NCBI RefSeq assembly: GCF_006716565.1 | Contig: NZ_VFPG01000001.1 | Span: forward strand, 806,001-870,000 | Direction of reading: 5' to 3' | From: Nocardia bhagyanarayanae | Lineage (GTDB): Bacteria; Actinomycetota; Actinomycetes; Mycobacteriales; Mycobacteriaceae | Length of the DNA: 64,000 nt | Shown here: positions 26,217 to 38,148 of the stretch, piece after piece | How the letters are laid out: every line of letters begins with the position of its first letter | Position numbering within the stretch: the first letter of the stretch is position 1 | Notes under the pieces: generated by a model | What the model was told of the DNA's origin: nothing | Databases searched by the model: none | Seen by the model: the letters and a program-made list of their open reading frames with translations, nothing else | Translations under genes and position numbers: made by a program

Positions 26217-27251
26217 CTGATCGACAAGGGGTGCGAGCCGGTGCAATTGCGCCACGTCCGGAACCGACACCAGCATCATGGTGACGCCTGCGGCCTCCCA
26301 GACCTTCAATTGCTTACGCACATGCTCCTCGTCGCCGATGATGGCGGTGTCCAGGATCAGCTCGTCCGGGACGACGGCCGCCGCCTCGGCCTTCTTGCCC
26401 GCCTGGAACAGCCTGCCGATCTCGTCGACCTCGCGGTCGTAGCCCATCCGGCGATAGACCTGCGCGTGGAAATTCAGCTCCGGCGCGCCCATGCCGCCGA
26501 TGTAGAGCGCCATGATCCAGCGCATCCGCTCCAACTCTGCGGCGGGGTCGTCGGTGATCACCACCTGGCAGCTCGCCGCGATCTCGAAGTCCTCGCGCGA
26601 CCGGCGAGCGCCCGCCCTGGCAAATCCCTCGTCGAGCCAGTCGTTGTACATGTTCGCCAGGCGCGGCGCGTAGTAGATCGCCAGCCAGCCGTCGGCGATC
26701 TCGGCGGTGAGCGCCACGTTCTTCGGGCCCTCCGCGCCGAGCCAGATCGGCAAATCCGCACGTAGCGGGTGCACGATCGGCTTGAGCGGCTTACCGAGCC
26801 CGATCGAACCCGGCCCGGTGTACGGCAGCGGGTAGTGCGGGCCGTCGCTGGTCACCGGCGCCTCCCGCGCGAGGACGCGGCGGATGATGCCGACGTACTC
26901 GCGGGTGCGCTGCAAGGGTTTGGCGAACGGCTGCCCGTACCACCCCTCCACCACCTGCGGACCGGAAACCCCGAGCCCGAGGATCGCCCGACCGCCGCTG
27001 AGGTGGTCGAGGGTCAGCGCGTGCATCGCGGTCGCGGCGGGCGTGCGCGCCGACATCTGCACCACCGAGGTGCCGAGCCGCACCCGCTCGGTGGACGAAC
27101 CCCACCAGGTGAGCGGACCGAAGGCGTCCGAGCCCCACGACTCCGCGGCGAACACGGCGTCGAAGCCCGCTTTCTCGGCCGCGACGACCAACTCCCCGGC
27201 GTTCTGCGGCGGCTGCGCCATCCAATATCCGAGTTGCAATCCGAACTTCAT
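26214..27251 (-). CDS. LLM-class (F420-dependent-type) oxidoreductase, Rv3520c-like
   Basis: 345 residues from the ATG at 27251 (MKFGLQLGYWMAQPPQNAGELV), ribosome site GGAAAGGGACGATC. Bacterial-luciferase-like TIM barrel: AESWGSDAFGPLTWWGS, LGTSVVQMSARTPAATAMHALTLDHLSGGRAILGLGVSGPQV, and IWLGAEGPKNVALTAEIADGW near the cofactor site. These features are typical of F420-binding rather than FMN-binding members. Same place in the sterol cluster as Rv3520c; its reaction is not established. A KstR-like box lies 40 bases upstream. Confidence 0.85.
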   Translation of the reverse strand: MKFGLQLGYWMAQPPQNAGELVVAAEKAGFDAVFAAESWGSDAFGPLTWWGSSTERVRLGTSVVQMSARTPAATAMHALTLDHLSGGRAILGLGVSGPQVVEGWYGQPFAKPLQRTREYVGIIRRVLAREAPVTSDGPHYPLPYTGPGSIGLGKPLKPIVHPLRADLPIWLGAEGPKNVALTAEIADGWLAIYYAPRLANMYNDWLDEGFARAGARRSREDFEIAASCQVVITDDPAAELERMRWIMALYIGGMGAPELNFHAQVYRRMGYDREVDEIGRLFQAGKKAEAAAVVPDELILDTAIIGDEEHVRKQLKVWEAAGVTMMLVSVPDVAQLHRLAPLVDQ

Positions 27252-27290
27252 GATCGTCCCTTTCCGAGCCACGTCCCTTGCCACCAGAAT

Positions 27291-27304
27291 AAGAACCTGT
27301 TCTA
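27291..27304. promoter_or_regulatory. KstR-like operator, F420-type gene / DUF35-ltp operon
   Basis: AAGAACCTGTTCTA matches the KstR consensus except the first base. It lies between the divergent F420-type gene and the DUF35-ltp4-ltp3 operon. Confidence 0.72.
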
Positions 27305-27471
27305 CTCGATAGCGTGACCAAGGGGAATACCGCGTCCGGCGTATTCACGGGTGGGGGCCCGACGGGATGAGCACCGCCGCGAGCTGGGCGGGACGAACCC
27401 GCCCTGGCGCGCGGCGCGACGACGGCCGCCGGAACAGCGGCGGGTGATGAACAGCTGAGAGAGGGTCGGAA

Positions 27472-28437
27472 TTGGACACCAGCACGGCACCCGATGTGCT
27501 GAGCGCCCCACTGCGGGCGCGATTCGACTACACACGGTCGGTGGGACCGACCATCGGCCGATTCCTGACCGGTCTGCGGAGCCGCAAGGTGGTCGGCGTG
27601 CGCGGGACGGACGGCCGGGTCCTGGTGCCGCCGCCCGAATACGACCCGGTCACCAGCCTGCCGCTGACGGATTTCGTCGACGTCGCCGACACCGGCGTGG
27701 TCGCCTCCTGGACCTGGGTGCACGAGCCGCTCCCCGGCCAGCCCTTCGACCGGCCCTTCGCCTGGGCGCTGATCCAGCTGGACGGCGCGGACACCAGCAT
27801 GCTGCACGCCGTCGATGTCGCCGCGCCGGACCAGATTCGGACCGGCATGCGGGTGCGCGCGCGGTGGGCCGAGCAGACCGAGGGCACCATCAAGGACATC
27901 GTCTGCTTCGAGCCGGGCGAGCAGTCCGCCGCCGAGCCCGCCGCCGAGAGCGGCGAGCCGGTCACGATGATCGTGACGCCGGTCGACCTGTCCTACAAGC
28001 ACACCGCTTCCCCGCAGGAAACCGTCTACCTGCGCGGACTCGCCGAAGGCAAGTTGATCGGCGCGCGCACCGACGCCCAGGGCAAGGTGTACTTCCCACC
28101 GCGCGGGGCCAACCCGACCGACGGTAGGCCGACCGACGACTTCATCGAGCTGTCCGATCACGGCACGATCACCACCTTCTGCATCGTGAACGTCCCGTTC
28201 CTCGGGCAGCGCATCAAACCGCCGTACGTCGCGGCCTACGTGCTGCTGGACGGCGCCGACATCCCGGTCCTGCACCTCGTACTCGGTTGTGACGCAAGCG
28301 AAGTACGGATGGGCATGCGCGTGAAGGCGGTGTGGAAGCCGCGCGAGGAGTGGGGTCACGGTCTGGAGAACGTCGACCACTTCGAGCCGAGCGGCGAGCC
28401 GGACGCCGACTACGAGACCTACAAGCACCACCTGTGA
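27472..28437 (+). CDS. Tandem DUF35 OB-fold protein (Rv3521-like), aldolase partner
   Basis: 321 residues from a TTG at 27472 with GAGAGAGGG upstream. Two DUF35/ChsH2-type OB modules (about residues 30-145 and 165-305) each have a conserved core (RVLVPPPEYDP...VDVADTGVVASWT; KVYFPPRGANP...IELSDHGTITTF) but lack the zinc-binding cysteines of the rubredoxin-like part. DUF35 partners associate with Ltp retro-aldolases in steroid side-chain removal. It is followed by ltp4 after 12 bases, so a complex with Ltp4/Ltp3 is likely. Confidence 0.83.
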   Translation: MDTSTAPDVLSAPLRARFDYTRSVGPTIGRFLTGLRSRKVVGVRGTDGRVLVPPPEYDPVTSLPLTDFVDVADTGVVASWTWVHEPLPGQPFDRPFAWALIQLDGADTSMLHAVDVAAPDQIRTGMRVRARWAEQTEGTIKDIVCFEPGEQSAAEPAAESGEPVTMIVTPVDLSYKHTASPQETVYLRGLAEGKLIGARTDAQGKVYFPPRGANPTDGRPTDDFIELSDHGTITTFCIVNVPFLGQRIKPPYVAAYVLLDGADIPVLHLVLGCDASEVRMGMRVKAVWKPREEWGHGLENVDHFEPSGEPDADYETYKHHL

Positions 28438-28449
28438 GAGGCGCTTACG

Positions 28450-29480
28450 TTGACTGACAACGCCACCGACATCGCGGTCGTGGGCTTCGCCCACGCGCCG
28501 CACGTGCCGGAGACCTTCGGCACCACCAACGGTGTCGAGATGCTGGTGCCCTGCTTCCAGCAGCTCTACGCCGACCTCGGCATCACCAAGTCCGACATCG
28601 ACTTCTGGTGCTCGGGCTCCTCCGATTACCTTGCCGGACGCGCCTTCTCGTTCATCTCGGCGGTGGACGCCATCGGCGCCGTGCCCCCGATCAACGAGTC
28701 GCACGTCGAGATGGACGCCGCGTGGGCGCTGTACGAGGCGTTCGTGAAACTGAAGTCCGGGCAGGCCCGCACCGCGCTGGTCTACGGCTTCGGCAAGTCC
28801 TCGGCGGGCACGCTGCGCCAGGTGCTCACCATGCAGCTCGACCCGTACCTCGTCGCTCCCCTGTGGCCGGACGCGCTGTCCATCGCGGGCCTCCAGGCTC
28901 GGGCCGGTCTGGACGCGGGCCGCTGGACCGAGCGCGACATGGCCGCGGTCGCGGCGGGCGGTTCCGGTGACGTCGAAAGCCTGCTCGCCACACCGTATGT
29001 GGCCGATCCACTGCGCGCGCACGACTGCGCGCCGATCACCGACGGCGCGGCCGCCATCGTGCTCGCGGTCGGCGACCGCGCCCGCGAACTGTGTGAGCGC
29101 CCCGCCTGGATCACCGGCATGGCTCACCGCATCGACACCCCCGTGCTCGGCGCCCGCGACCTCACCGTCTCCCCCTCGACTTCGGCTGCCGCGCAGGCGG
29201 TTACCGGCGGCGACCTGAGCGGCTTCGATATCGCCGAACTGCACGCGCAGTTCAGCCACCAGCAGCTGATCCTCACCGAGGCAATCGGATTGAAGCCGGA
29301 GACCACGGTGAATCCGTCGGGCGGTGCGCTGGCCGCCAACCCGATGTTCGCGGCGGGACTGGAGCGCATCGGCTTCGCGGCCGAAGCCATCATGGCCGGC
29401 AACGCCAACCGCGCGCTCGCCCACGCCACCAGCGGCCCCGCGCTACAGCAGAATCTTGTGACCGTTTTGGAGGCGCACGC

Positions 29481-29484
<4 letters not shown>
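28450..29484 (+). CDS. ltp4: Thiolase-fold steroid side-chain lyase Ltp4
   Basis: 344 residues from a TTG at 28450. Thiolase-fold protein of the SCP-x class (DITDGAAAIVLAVGD-type segment APITDGAAAIVLA; NPSGGALAANPMFAAGLERIGFAAEAI near the C-terminus). No Cys is visible at the usual nucleophile position; the local sequence is PINESHVEMDAAWALYEA. This fits a retro-aldolase rather than a thiolase. In Rhodococcus, Ltp3 and Ltp4 are aldol lyases for C24-branched sterol side chains. The stop overlaps the ltp3 start (ATGA). Confidence 0.85.
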
Positions 29485-30646
<1,162 letters not shown>

Positions 30647-30650
<4 letters not shown>

Positions 30651-31066
30651 CCACTACGACGGAGCACCCCGCCCGCCTCGCCGGACTCGCGTCCCAAGCC
30701 GCCGTACGGGCACGGGACAAGGACGCGTGGCTGGATCTCTTCGCGACCGACGGCATCGTCGAAGACCCCATCGGCCCTTCGGGTTTCGATCCGGAGGGCA
30801 AGGGGCATCGCGGGCGCGACGCCATCGCGGCGTTCTGGGACAAGGCGATCGCGCAGACCGAATCGATCGAGTTCCTTTTCGACGATTCCTTCGCCTGCGG
30901 CAAGGAGGTGGCCTTCACCGGCACCATCCGCACCCGCATCGGCGGGCACGAGATCGACGCCGAGGGCGTGTTCACCTACAAGGTCGACGACGCGGGCAAG
31001 ATCGCCGCTCTGCGCGCGTTCTGGGAGGTCGACCGGGCCGTGAAGACCACCCGGCGCGTCGACTGA
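30647..31066 (+). CDS. SnoaL-like (NTF2 fold) protein in ltp operon
   Basis: 139 residues, ATG at 30647 overlapping the ltp3 stop. NTF2-like fold: long N-terminal helix (RARDKDAWLDLFATDGIVEDPIG), HRGRDAIAAFWDKAI, and VFTYKVDDAGKIAALRAFWEVD. The fold is shared with ketosteroid isomerases and limonene-epoxide hydrolases. Translational coupling to ltp3 suggests a steroid-pathway role such as isomerase or hydratase, but no specific activity can be read from the sequence. Confidence 0.78.
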
Positions 31067-31101
31067 GACCTGCTGCCCGCTCCACTCTCGGGCAGCACAC
31101 A

Positions 31102-31143
31102 AAAGGCCCTCGAACCGGCTGGGTACCCGGTTCGAGGGCCTTT
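31102..31143. terminator. Strong bidirectional terminator
   Basis: Perfect 17-base stem AAAGGCCCTCGAACCGG / CCGGTTCGAGGGCCTTT with an 8-base loop, between the convergent SnoaL-like gene and cyp125. A/T runs at both edges support use on both strands. Confidence 0.92.
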
Positions 31144-31151
31144 CTCGTCCG

Positions 31152-33712
<2,561 letters not shown>

Positions 33713-34075
33713 CAACTTCAACCATTTTCGCACCCGTTGGTTGAACGTTCATCCCAAAGCCCGCAAAACGTGTCGTACGCCACACAATGGCCAGTACAGC
33801 CGACTAGATGAGATGTCAGCTATCTTTTCGCTATCATTGCCTCGTCCGGGAAGAACCCCGCGACGGGCCAGAACCGGGTCGTACCGCCCTTGGACTAGAG
33901 ACGTTGGCGCGACCCGCAAACGCAACCGTCTCAGTGACTTCGCCGACGGCGCACCTAGAAGCTTCAAGGAAATCCTGAATCAGGCGTAGGTTTTCAGTTA
34001 CTGAGCCGCTAATATCAATGATACGTATCCGAGATAACGACTGTTAGTACAGCGAAGGGAATTGGGCGGCTCACA
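33713..34075. other. AT-richer intergenic region before EspR-like gene
   Basis: 363 bases with no convincing gene. It holds two short perfect palindromes: TGAACGTTCA (33742-33751) and GATACGTATC (34020-34029), the latter 47 bases before the EspR-like ATG. The drop in GC against both flanks fits a promoter region or the edge of an inserted segment. Confidence 0.5.
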
Positions 34076-34492
34076 ATGGCTGATTTCGCGGCGCGGCTGA
34101 ACAAGCTGTTCGAAACCGTGCATCCCCCGGGGCGCAAGCCGCACACCAACGCGGAGGTTGCGGCTGCGCTGACGGCCTCCGGGCATCCGATCTCGAAACC
34201 GTATCTCTCGCAGTTGCGGTCGGGCCAGCGGACCAACCCGTCGGACGAAACGGTGGCTGCACTGGCCAAGTTCTTCAAGGTCAAGCCGGACTACTTCTTC
34301 AACGACATCTATGCCGCCAAGATCGATCACGATCTAGAGCTGCTGTCCCAGCTGCAGGGCTACGGACTGCGTCGGCTGTCGAGTAGGGCGTTCGATCTGT
34401 CCGAAGAATCGCAGAACCTCCTCACCTCCATGGCGGAGAAGCTTCGGGCCAGCGAGGGCTTGCCCGAAATTCCTCCGGATGGAACCGAATAG
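34076..34492 (+). CDS. EspR-like HTH nucleoid-associated regulator
   Basis: 138 residues. N-terminal ADFAARLNKLFETVHPPGRKPHTNAEVAAAL, then an HTH with SKPYLSQLRSGQRTNPSDETVAALAKFFKVKPDYFFND and a C-terminal helical dimerisation part (RLSSRAFDLSEESQNLLTSMAEKLRASEG). This is the layout of M. tuberculosis EspR (132 residues), an architectural regulator with a C-terminal dimerisation domain. It is likely a paralogue dedicated to the neighbouring island. It converges on the membrane protein/metalloprotease operon. Confidence 0.85.
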   Translation: MADFAARLNKLFETVHPPGRKPHTNAEVAAALTASGHPISKPYLSQLRSGQRTNPSDETVAALAKFFKVKPDYFFNDIYAAKIDHDLELLSQLQGYGLRRLSSRAFDLSEESQNLLTSMAEKLRASEGLPEIPPDGTE

Positions 34493-34505
34493 GGTTCTCC
34501 CACAG

Positions 34506-34542
34506 CGCAGCACAGTGCGGCCATCGGTCGCACTGTGCTGCG
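34506..34542 (+). terminator. Hairpin after EspR-like gene
   Basis: Perfect 14-base stem CGCAGCACAGTGCG / CGCACTGTGCTGCG with a 9-base loop, starting 14 bases after the stop codon. Confidence 0.8.
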
Positions 34543-34917
34543 TTGTGCGCGAGCCAGTCCGTGACCGGGCCGAGACCGTCGACGGCGCAGACCTTTCCGC
34601 CGAAGTCAATTCGGCGGCGTAGTCGCATTCCGTAGTTCCGCGGATTGCGTTCGCAACGATTCGCAATCCGCGCTGCGCAAGAACGTTTGAAAGTGCATCG
34701 CCGATCGATACTGCGGCGGACGTGATCGCCATTGCGCAAACGCGTGTCACACAACGTCATCGGAGCCGAGACAGTTCTGTCTCTTTTCGGTCGCCCCTAT
34801 TTCCAGGGGCATTCCCATTCCCTCCATGGACACCGGTCCAACTTCAGGTATGCCTCGCTGTCGTCACGGTGACGGATACCATCACCGCCCGGCCGTCAGC
34901 GCTGTGAGCGGGTCGGG
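34543..34917. other. Intergenic region between convergent genes with a second hairpin
   Basis: No gene is supported. A perfect 11-base inverted repeat CGCGGATTGCG (34639-34649) / CGCAATCCGCG (34662-34672) with a 12-base loop is present; it might serve the minus-strand operon as terminator although it lies about 250 bases past that stop. Confidence 0.45.
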
Positions 34918-35940
34918 TCATCGGGAGGCGGAGCGCTCCGCGTGCGCGCCCGTTGTGGATTGGTAGGCGCGAGCGATCGCCTGCACCCAGCCGCGCGGAC
35001 TGACGCCTTCCGGCGGAGCGATCCAGCGCGCGTCGATCACTATGTCGCCCAAGGGATTTCGCGCCCAATGCGCCACCCGATCAGCGCGGTCGGCCACGGC
35101 GGCAGGCGGCGCTCCCGCGGCGACCAGCTCGACACCGCCGCCCGATTGCAGGTAGAGCGCGTCCATGATCTGGGCGACCTGGTCCGAAGCCCGCAGCTGC
35201 GTGGAGGTTCCGGTCTGCTCGTGCGCCACCACTTCTGGGAACCGGCCCACCATCAGGCGGTGCAGCGGCCGAATCCGGCGCAGTAGCACCCTCGCTCGCA
35301 CCCACAGCTCCACCACGATCCACACGGCGCCGAAAGCGACTAGGAGAGCGGCGATTTCCCACGCGGGCCAGCCCCACGTCGGTTCACCCGCGGGCGCGCG
35401 CGGTTCGTCGGCAAGCGCGCGCTGAACATGAAGGGCCGCGAGCACGCCGACCAGCGCGGTGCCCGCGGTGTAGATGGCGATGCCGCGGCCGAGTGTGGTC
35501 CAGTCCAGGTTCCGCAGACCGGTCACGACGACGAAGATCGCGCCGAGCACCACGAGGCCCCAGCCGAACGTGTACGACAAGGCAAGCGCGAGGGCCACGG
35601 CGGTGGCGCCCGCCGCGTAGATCACCATCGCGATCTGGCGCAGGTTGCGCCGGGAGACCACCGGCCACGCCGCGGCGGCCACCACCGAGGTCGCGGTGAC
35701 GAACGCGAGCCAGGCCGACACCACGACGCCATCGGACAGCAGTCCCGAGCGCAGGCCGTGCGGGCGCAGATCGTCTATGGCGAGGGCGATCTCGGGCACC
35801 GCGACCGTCGCGCCGAGCGCGACCGCGGCCACCGCGACGACGATCGCCACCCGCGCCGTCGTCGCGGGCTTCACCAGCACGCGCCCCACGCGCGCGCCCG
35901 CGGCGACCCACACCAGCATGGCCGTCAACCAGAGCGTCAT
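34918..35940 (-). CDS. Seven-helix membrane protein, MAB_1171c/DUF6545-like
   Basis: 340 residues. About seven membrane helices (near residues 2-18, 28-50, 70-95, 103-120, 123-140, 152-172, 188-212) are followed by a cytoplasmic C-terminal domain (RRIRPLHRLMVGRFPEVV...QVAQIMDALYLQSGG). This fits the actinobacterial family annotated as MAB_1171c putative transporter, whose function is unknown and which is often found with XRE regulators and ImmA/IrrE proteases. ATGA overlap with the metalloprotease gene (35937-35940) implies tight co-expression. Confidence 0.75.
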   Translation of the reverse strand: MTLWLTAMLVWVAAGARVGRVLVKPATTARVAIVVAVAAVALGATVAVPEIALAIDDLRPHGLRSGLLSDGVVVSAWLAFVTATSVVAAAAWPVVSRRNLRQIAMVIYAAGATAVALALALSYTFGWGLVVLGAIFVVVTGLRNLDWTTLGRGIAIYTAGTALVGVLAALHVQRALADEPRAPAGEPTWGWPAWEIAALLVAFGAVWIVVELWVRARVLLRRIRPLHRLMVGRFPEVVAHEQTGTSTQLRASDQVAQIMDALYLQSGGGVELVAAGAPPAAVADRADRVAHWARNPLGDIVIDARWIAPPEGVSPRGWVQAIARAYQSTTGAHAERSASR

Positions 35941-36452
35941 CCGAGTGCCTCATCGAATCGTAGGACCGAGACGCCTGCGCCTCGGCTGTTGAAGACGCGC
36001 AGCCGGGTCATCAGCATGGCGGCGAAGGTCTCGGCCTCCCACTCGGCGAGTTCGTCGGCGCCGTCGTCGACGATCTGCTGATGGGCCCGCTGGCTCAGCA
36101 TGTAGGCGATCAGGTCGTCGCTGGCCTCCAGCGTCACCTCGGGCGCGGGCGCGCCCTCGTGATCGAAGACGATGTGGCCGAGTTCGTGTGCCAGCGTGTG
36201 ATCTCGGCTTGGCAGCGCGGTCGCCAGCACGATGACGTCGCGATCGGGATAGAACCTGCGCTGTCCGCATACGCCGGGACCCAGTTGCGCGCTGGCGATC
36301 TCGATTTCCCGCTTGCGTTCCGCGGCGACCGCGGCGACCACTTCGTCCAGGGTGGTCGCGTCGAAGTCGGCGGCCACGGCGCACACCGCGTCGACCGCGG
36401 CCGCCACCCGCCGATAGGACCGGGAGCTGCTCTGGGTCCTGCTCTCACTCAT
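35937..36452 (-). CDS. ImmA/IrrE-type zinc metalloprotease
   Basis: 171 residues. Zinc site HELGH at residues 89-93 in HTLAHELGHIVFDHEG, with a downstream ExE-type acidic ligand region (ELAEWEAETFAAML, around residues 134-147). No HTH is attached, unlike fused IrrE proteins. Known members cleave XRE repressors (ImmA-ImmR, IrrE-DdrO), so the EspR-like protein at 34076 is an obvious but unproven target. It starts 10 bases after the repeat-protein stop and overlaps the membrane protein gene. Confidence 0.85.
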   Translation of the reverse strand: MSESRTQSSSRSYRRVAAAVDAVCAVAADFDATTLDEVVAAVAAERKREIEIASAQLGPGVCGQRRFYPDRDVIVLATALPSRDHTLAHELGHIVFDHEGAPAPEVTLEASDDLIAYMLSQRAHQQIVDDGADELAEWEAETFAAMLMTRLRVFNSRGAGVSVLRFDEALG

Positions 36453-36462
36453 CGCTGCTCCC

Positions 36463-37518
36463 TCACGACCTCGGGCCGAAGAACTGGGCGCGGGCGGCGT
36501 CCACCCTGGCCTGCGCGGCGGAGGCGCTCTGGAAACTCACCGCGCCGGAACCGGTTCCGGCGAGCGCGAGCGCGATGAGGCCGCCGACGACCGAGAGCAT
36601 GTCCGGTTCGGGCAGTCCGTCGTCGGCGCTCGTCGGGCGCACGTCGTGGTCCGGTTTGGCGGGCGCCTGCGGCGCGGGAGGCGGTGGTGGGGGCGCCTGT
36701 TCGGGGACCGCCTCGGGAGCGTGCGGCTCGGCGACGAGGACCGGCGCGAGTTGCGGAGCCTGGATGTTCGGCACCGGCACGGGCGGAATGACAAGGGGCA
36801 CGGCGGGAATCGTGGGCGGGGCCGGGAGCGGGATCAGCAGGAGCAACAGGGGCGACGCGGAACCTACCGCGGCCGAACCGACGGCGGCGGAGCCGAGACC
36901 CGCGGAACCAACGCCCGCAGAGCCGACACCTGCGGAACCGACGGCGGCGGAACCAACGCCCGCCGAACCGACACCCGCCGAACCGACTGCGGCGGAACCG
37001 ACTCCGGCCGAGCCAACGCCAGCGGAACCCACGGCCGCGGAACCCACAGCGGCCGAACCGGTTCCGAGCAACGCACCCACTCCGGCCGAACCGGTGCCGA
37101 GCAACGCACCCAAACCGGCAGACCCGGTACCCAGCAGCGCACCCAATCCCGCAGACCCGGTACCGAGCACAGCGCCGAGCCCGGCCGAACCGGCCGCGCC
37201 CGCCGAACCGAGCCCGGCGGAACCCGCGGCGCCAGCCGAGCCGAGGCCTGCGGAACCCGCGGCGCCGGCGGAACCCAGTCCAGCGGAACCTGCGGCACCG
37301 ACCGAACCGGTACCGGACGAACCGATTTCCGCGGCGGCGGGTTCGGGGGTCATGGGGACGAGGGGCAATCCAGGGCCCGGGGCGGGAATGCTCGGTTGTG
37401 CCGGTTCCTCGAGCGGTATGCCACCCGGTTGCGCGACGGCGGCGACGGAGCCGAGTAGCGCGAAACCGGTCACCGCTCCGGCTAGAGCCAACGCACGGAC
37501 AGTGCGACCAACGGCCAT
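36463..37518 (-). CDS. Secreted Gly/Ala/Ser/Val-repeat protein
   Basis: 351 residues, strong ribosome site GGGGAAGG before the ATG at 37518. Signal peptide residues 1-29 (cleavage likely after AVA). Residues 71-222 are repeats: four 11-mers of GSAGAAGSAGL type, four 11-mers of GALLGTGSAGL type, then about twelve pentamers GSA(A/G)V in a period of three. A Pro-rich stretch (residues 223-290), a short hydrophobic segment (308-322) and a charged tail follow. No family recognised; probably a cell-envelope filament or wall-spanning protein. First gene of a three-gene operon with the metalloprotease and membrane protein. Confidence 0.75.
   Translation of the reverse strand: MAVGRTVRALALAGAVTGFALLGSVAAVAQPGGIPLEEPAQPSIPAPGPGLPLVPMTPEPAAAEIGSSGTGSVGAAGSAGLGSAGAAGSAGLGSAGAAGSAGLGSAGAAGSAGLGAVLGTGSAGLGALLGTGSAGLGALLGTGSAGVGALLGTGSAAVGSAAVGSAGVGSAGVGSAAVGSAGVGSAGVGSAAVGSAGVGSAGVGSAGLGSAAVGSAAVGSASPLLLLLIPLPAPPTIPAVPLVIPPVPVPNIQAPQLAPVLVAEPHAPEAVPEQAPPPPPPAPQAPAKPDHDVRPTSADDGLPEPDMLSVVGGLIALALAGTGSGAVSFQSASAAQARVDAARAQFFGPRS
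36853..37308 (-). repeat. Coding repeats of 33 and 15 bases
   Basis: DNA for residues 71-222 of the secreted protein: eight 33-base units followed by about twelve 15-base units, in phase. Such arrays are prone to length change by slippage. Confidence 0.85.
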
Positions 37519-37865
37519 GCGCCAGCCTTCCCCTCTTCGTACAGCGCAGATCTATGCCCGGTCGCAACACCTCATCCGGGACTTTTCGACGACGGGTGCC
37601 AATAGTAAACCCCCGTTCCGAACCTCGCAGTAAAAGGTTGGGCGCGCTGGGCGACATCCCGAGCGACGCGCGGCTCGAATCACTCGGGTTAGCCCGAACT
37701 TCACTGGAGGACGCGCAGGGCCGCCTAGCAAACGCACCTGCACGAAGGCCTTCACAGCACGTGGTCCGTCAGAGATCAAGGCGGAGATGCGCCCCCGGCC
37801 GCGCAGGGCTGGAGCGCGGGCAGGGAACGCCCCCTGACGGACGCAGGTCATCGGTAGCCGCGCAT

Positions 37866-38145
37866 GGCCGGAAGCAACCGGGAGGGACGCCCAACCGAAA
37901 TCGCAGGCACAACTCCGTCGATCGCCCGGCCGAAGGAGCAGGTACGCCCGGCAGATACGGGCGAACGCAGTCCGTCCTCGGCCCGTCGTCGGCCGGAGCC
38001 AAGGCGGAGGCACGTCTGGCGGATACGGACGGGCGCAGTCGCCTTCAGCGGGCGCACGGCCGAAGCAAAGCGTAGGTATGCCCGGCGACACCGACCAATG
38101 CAGTCCGCCCTCAGCTCCAGTACTACGGAGCGAAGGCGGATCTAC
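37866..38145. repeat. Degenerate intergenic repeat array, 62-69 base units
   Basis: Units begin with GGCCGAAG-like sequence at 37866, 37928, 37991, 38058 and a partial one at 38127; shared features are AGG-ACGCCCGGC, ATACGG-CG and CGCAGTCCG-CCTC. The gap 37519-38148 (630 bases) has no supported gene; open frames on both strands reflect GC bias. A more diverged unit may lie near 37778. Confidence 0.6.
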
Positions 38146-38148
38146 ACC

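Noticed and set aside
33742..33751. TGAACGTTCA as a KstR box
   Set aside because: AAC and GTT are not separated by two bases, so it does not fit TnnAACnnGTTnnA.
34334..34750. 138-codon minus-strand frame opposite the EspR-like gene
   Set aside because: Overlaps the EspR-like gene and its terminator hairpin; no recognisable product.
37848..38091. Open frames on both strands through the 62-69 base repeats
   Set aside because: Several frames are open at once, a GC effect; no start context or recognisable protein.
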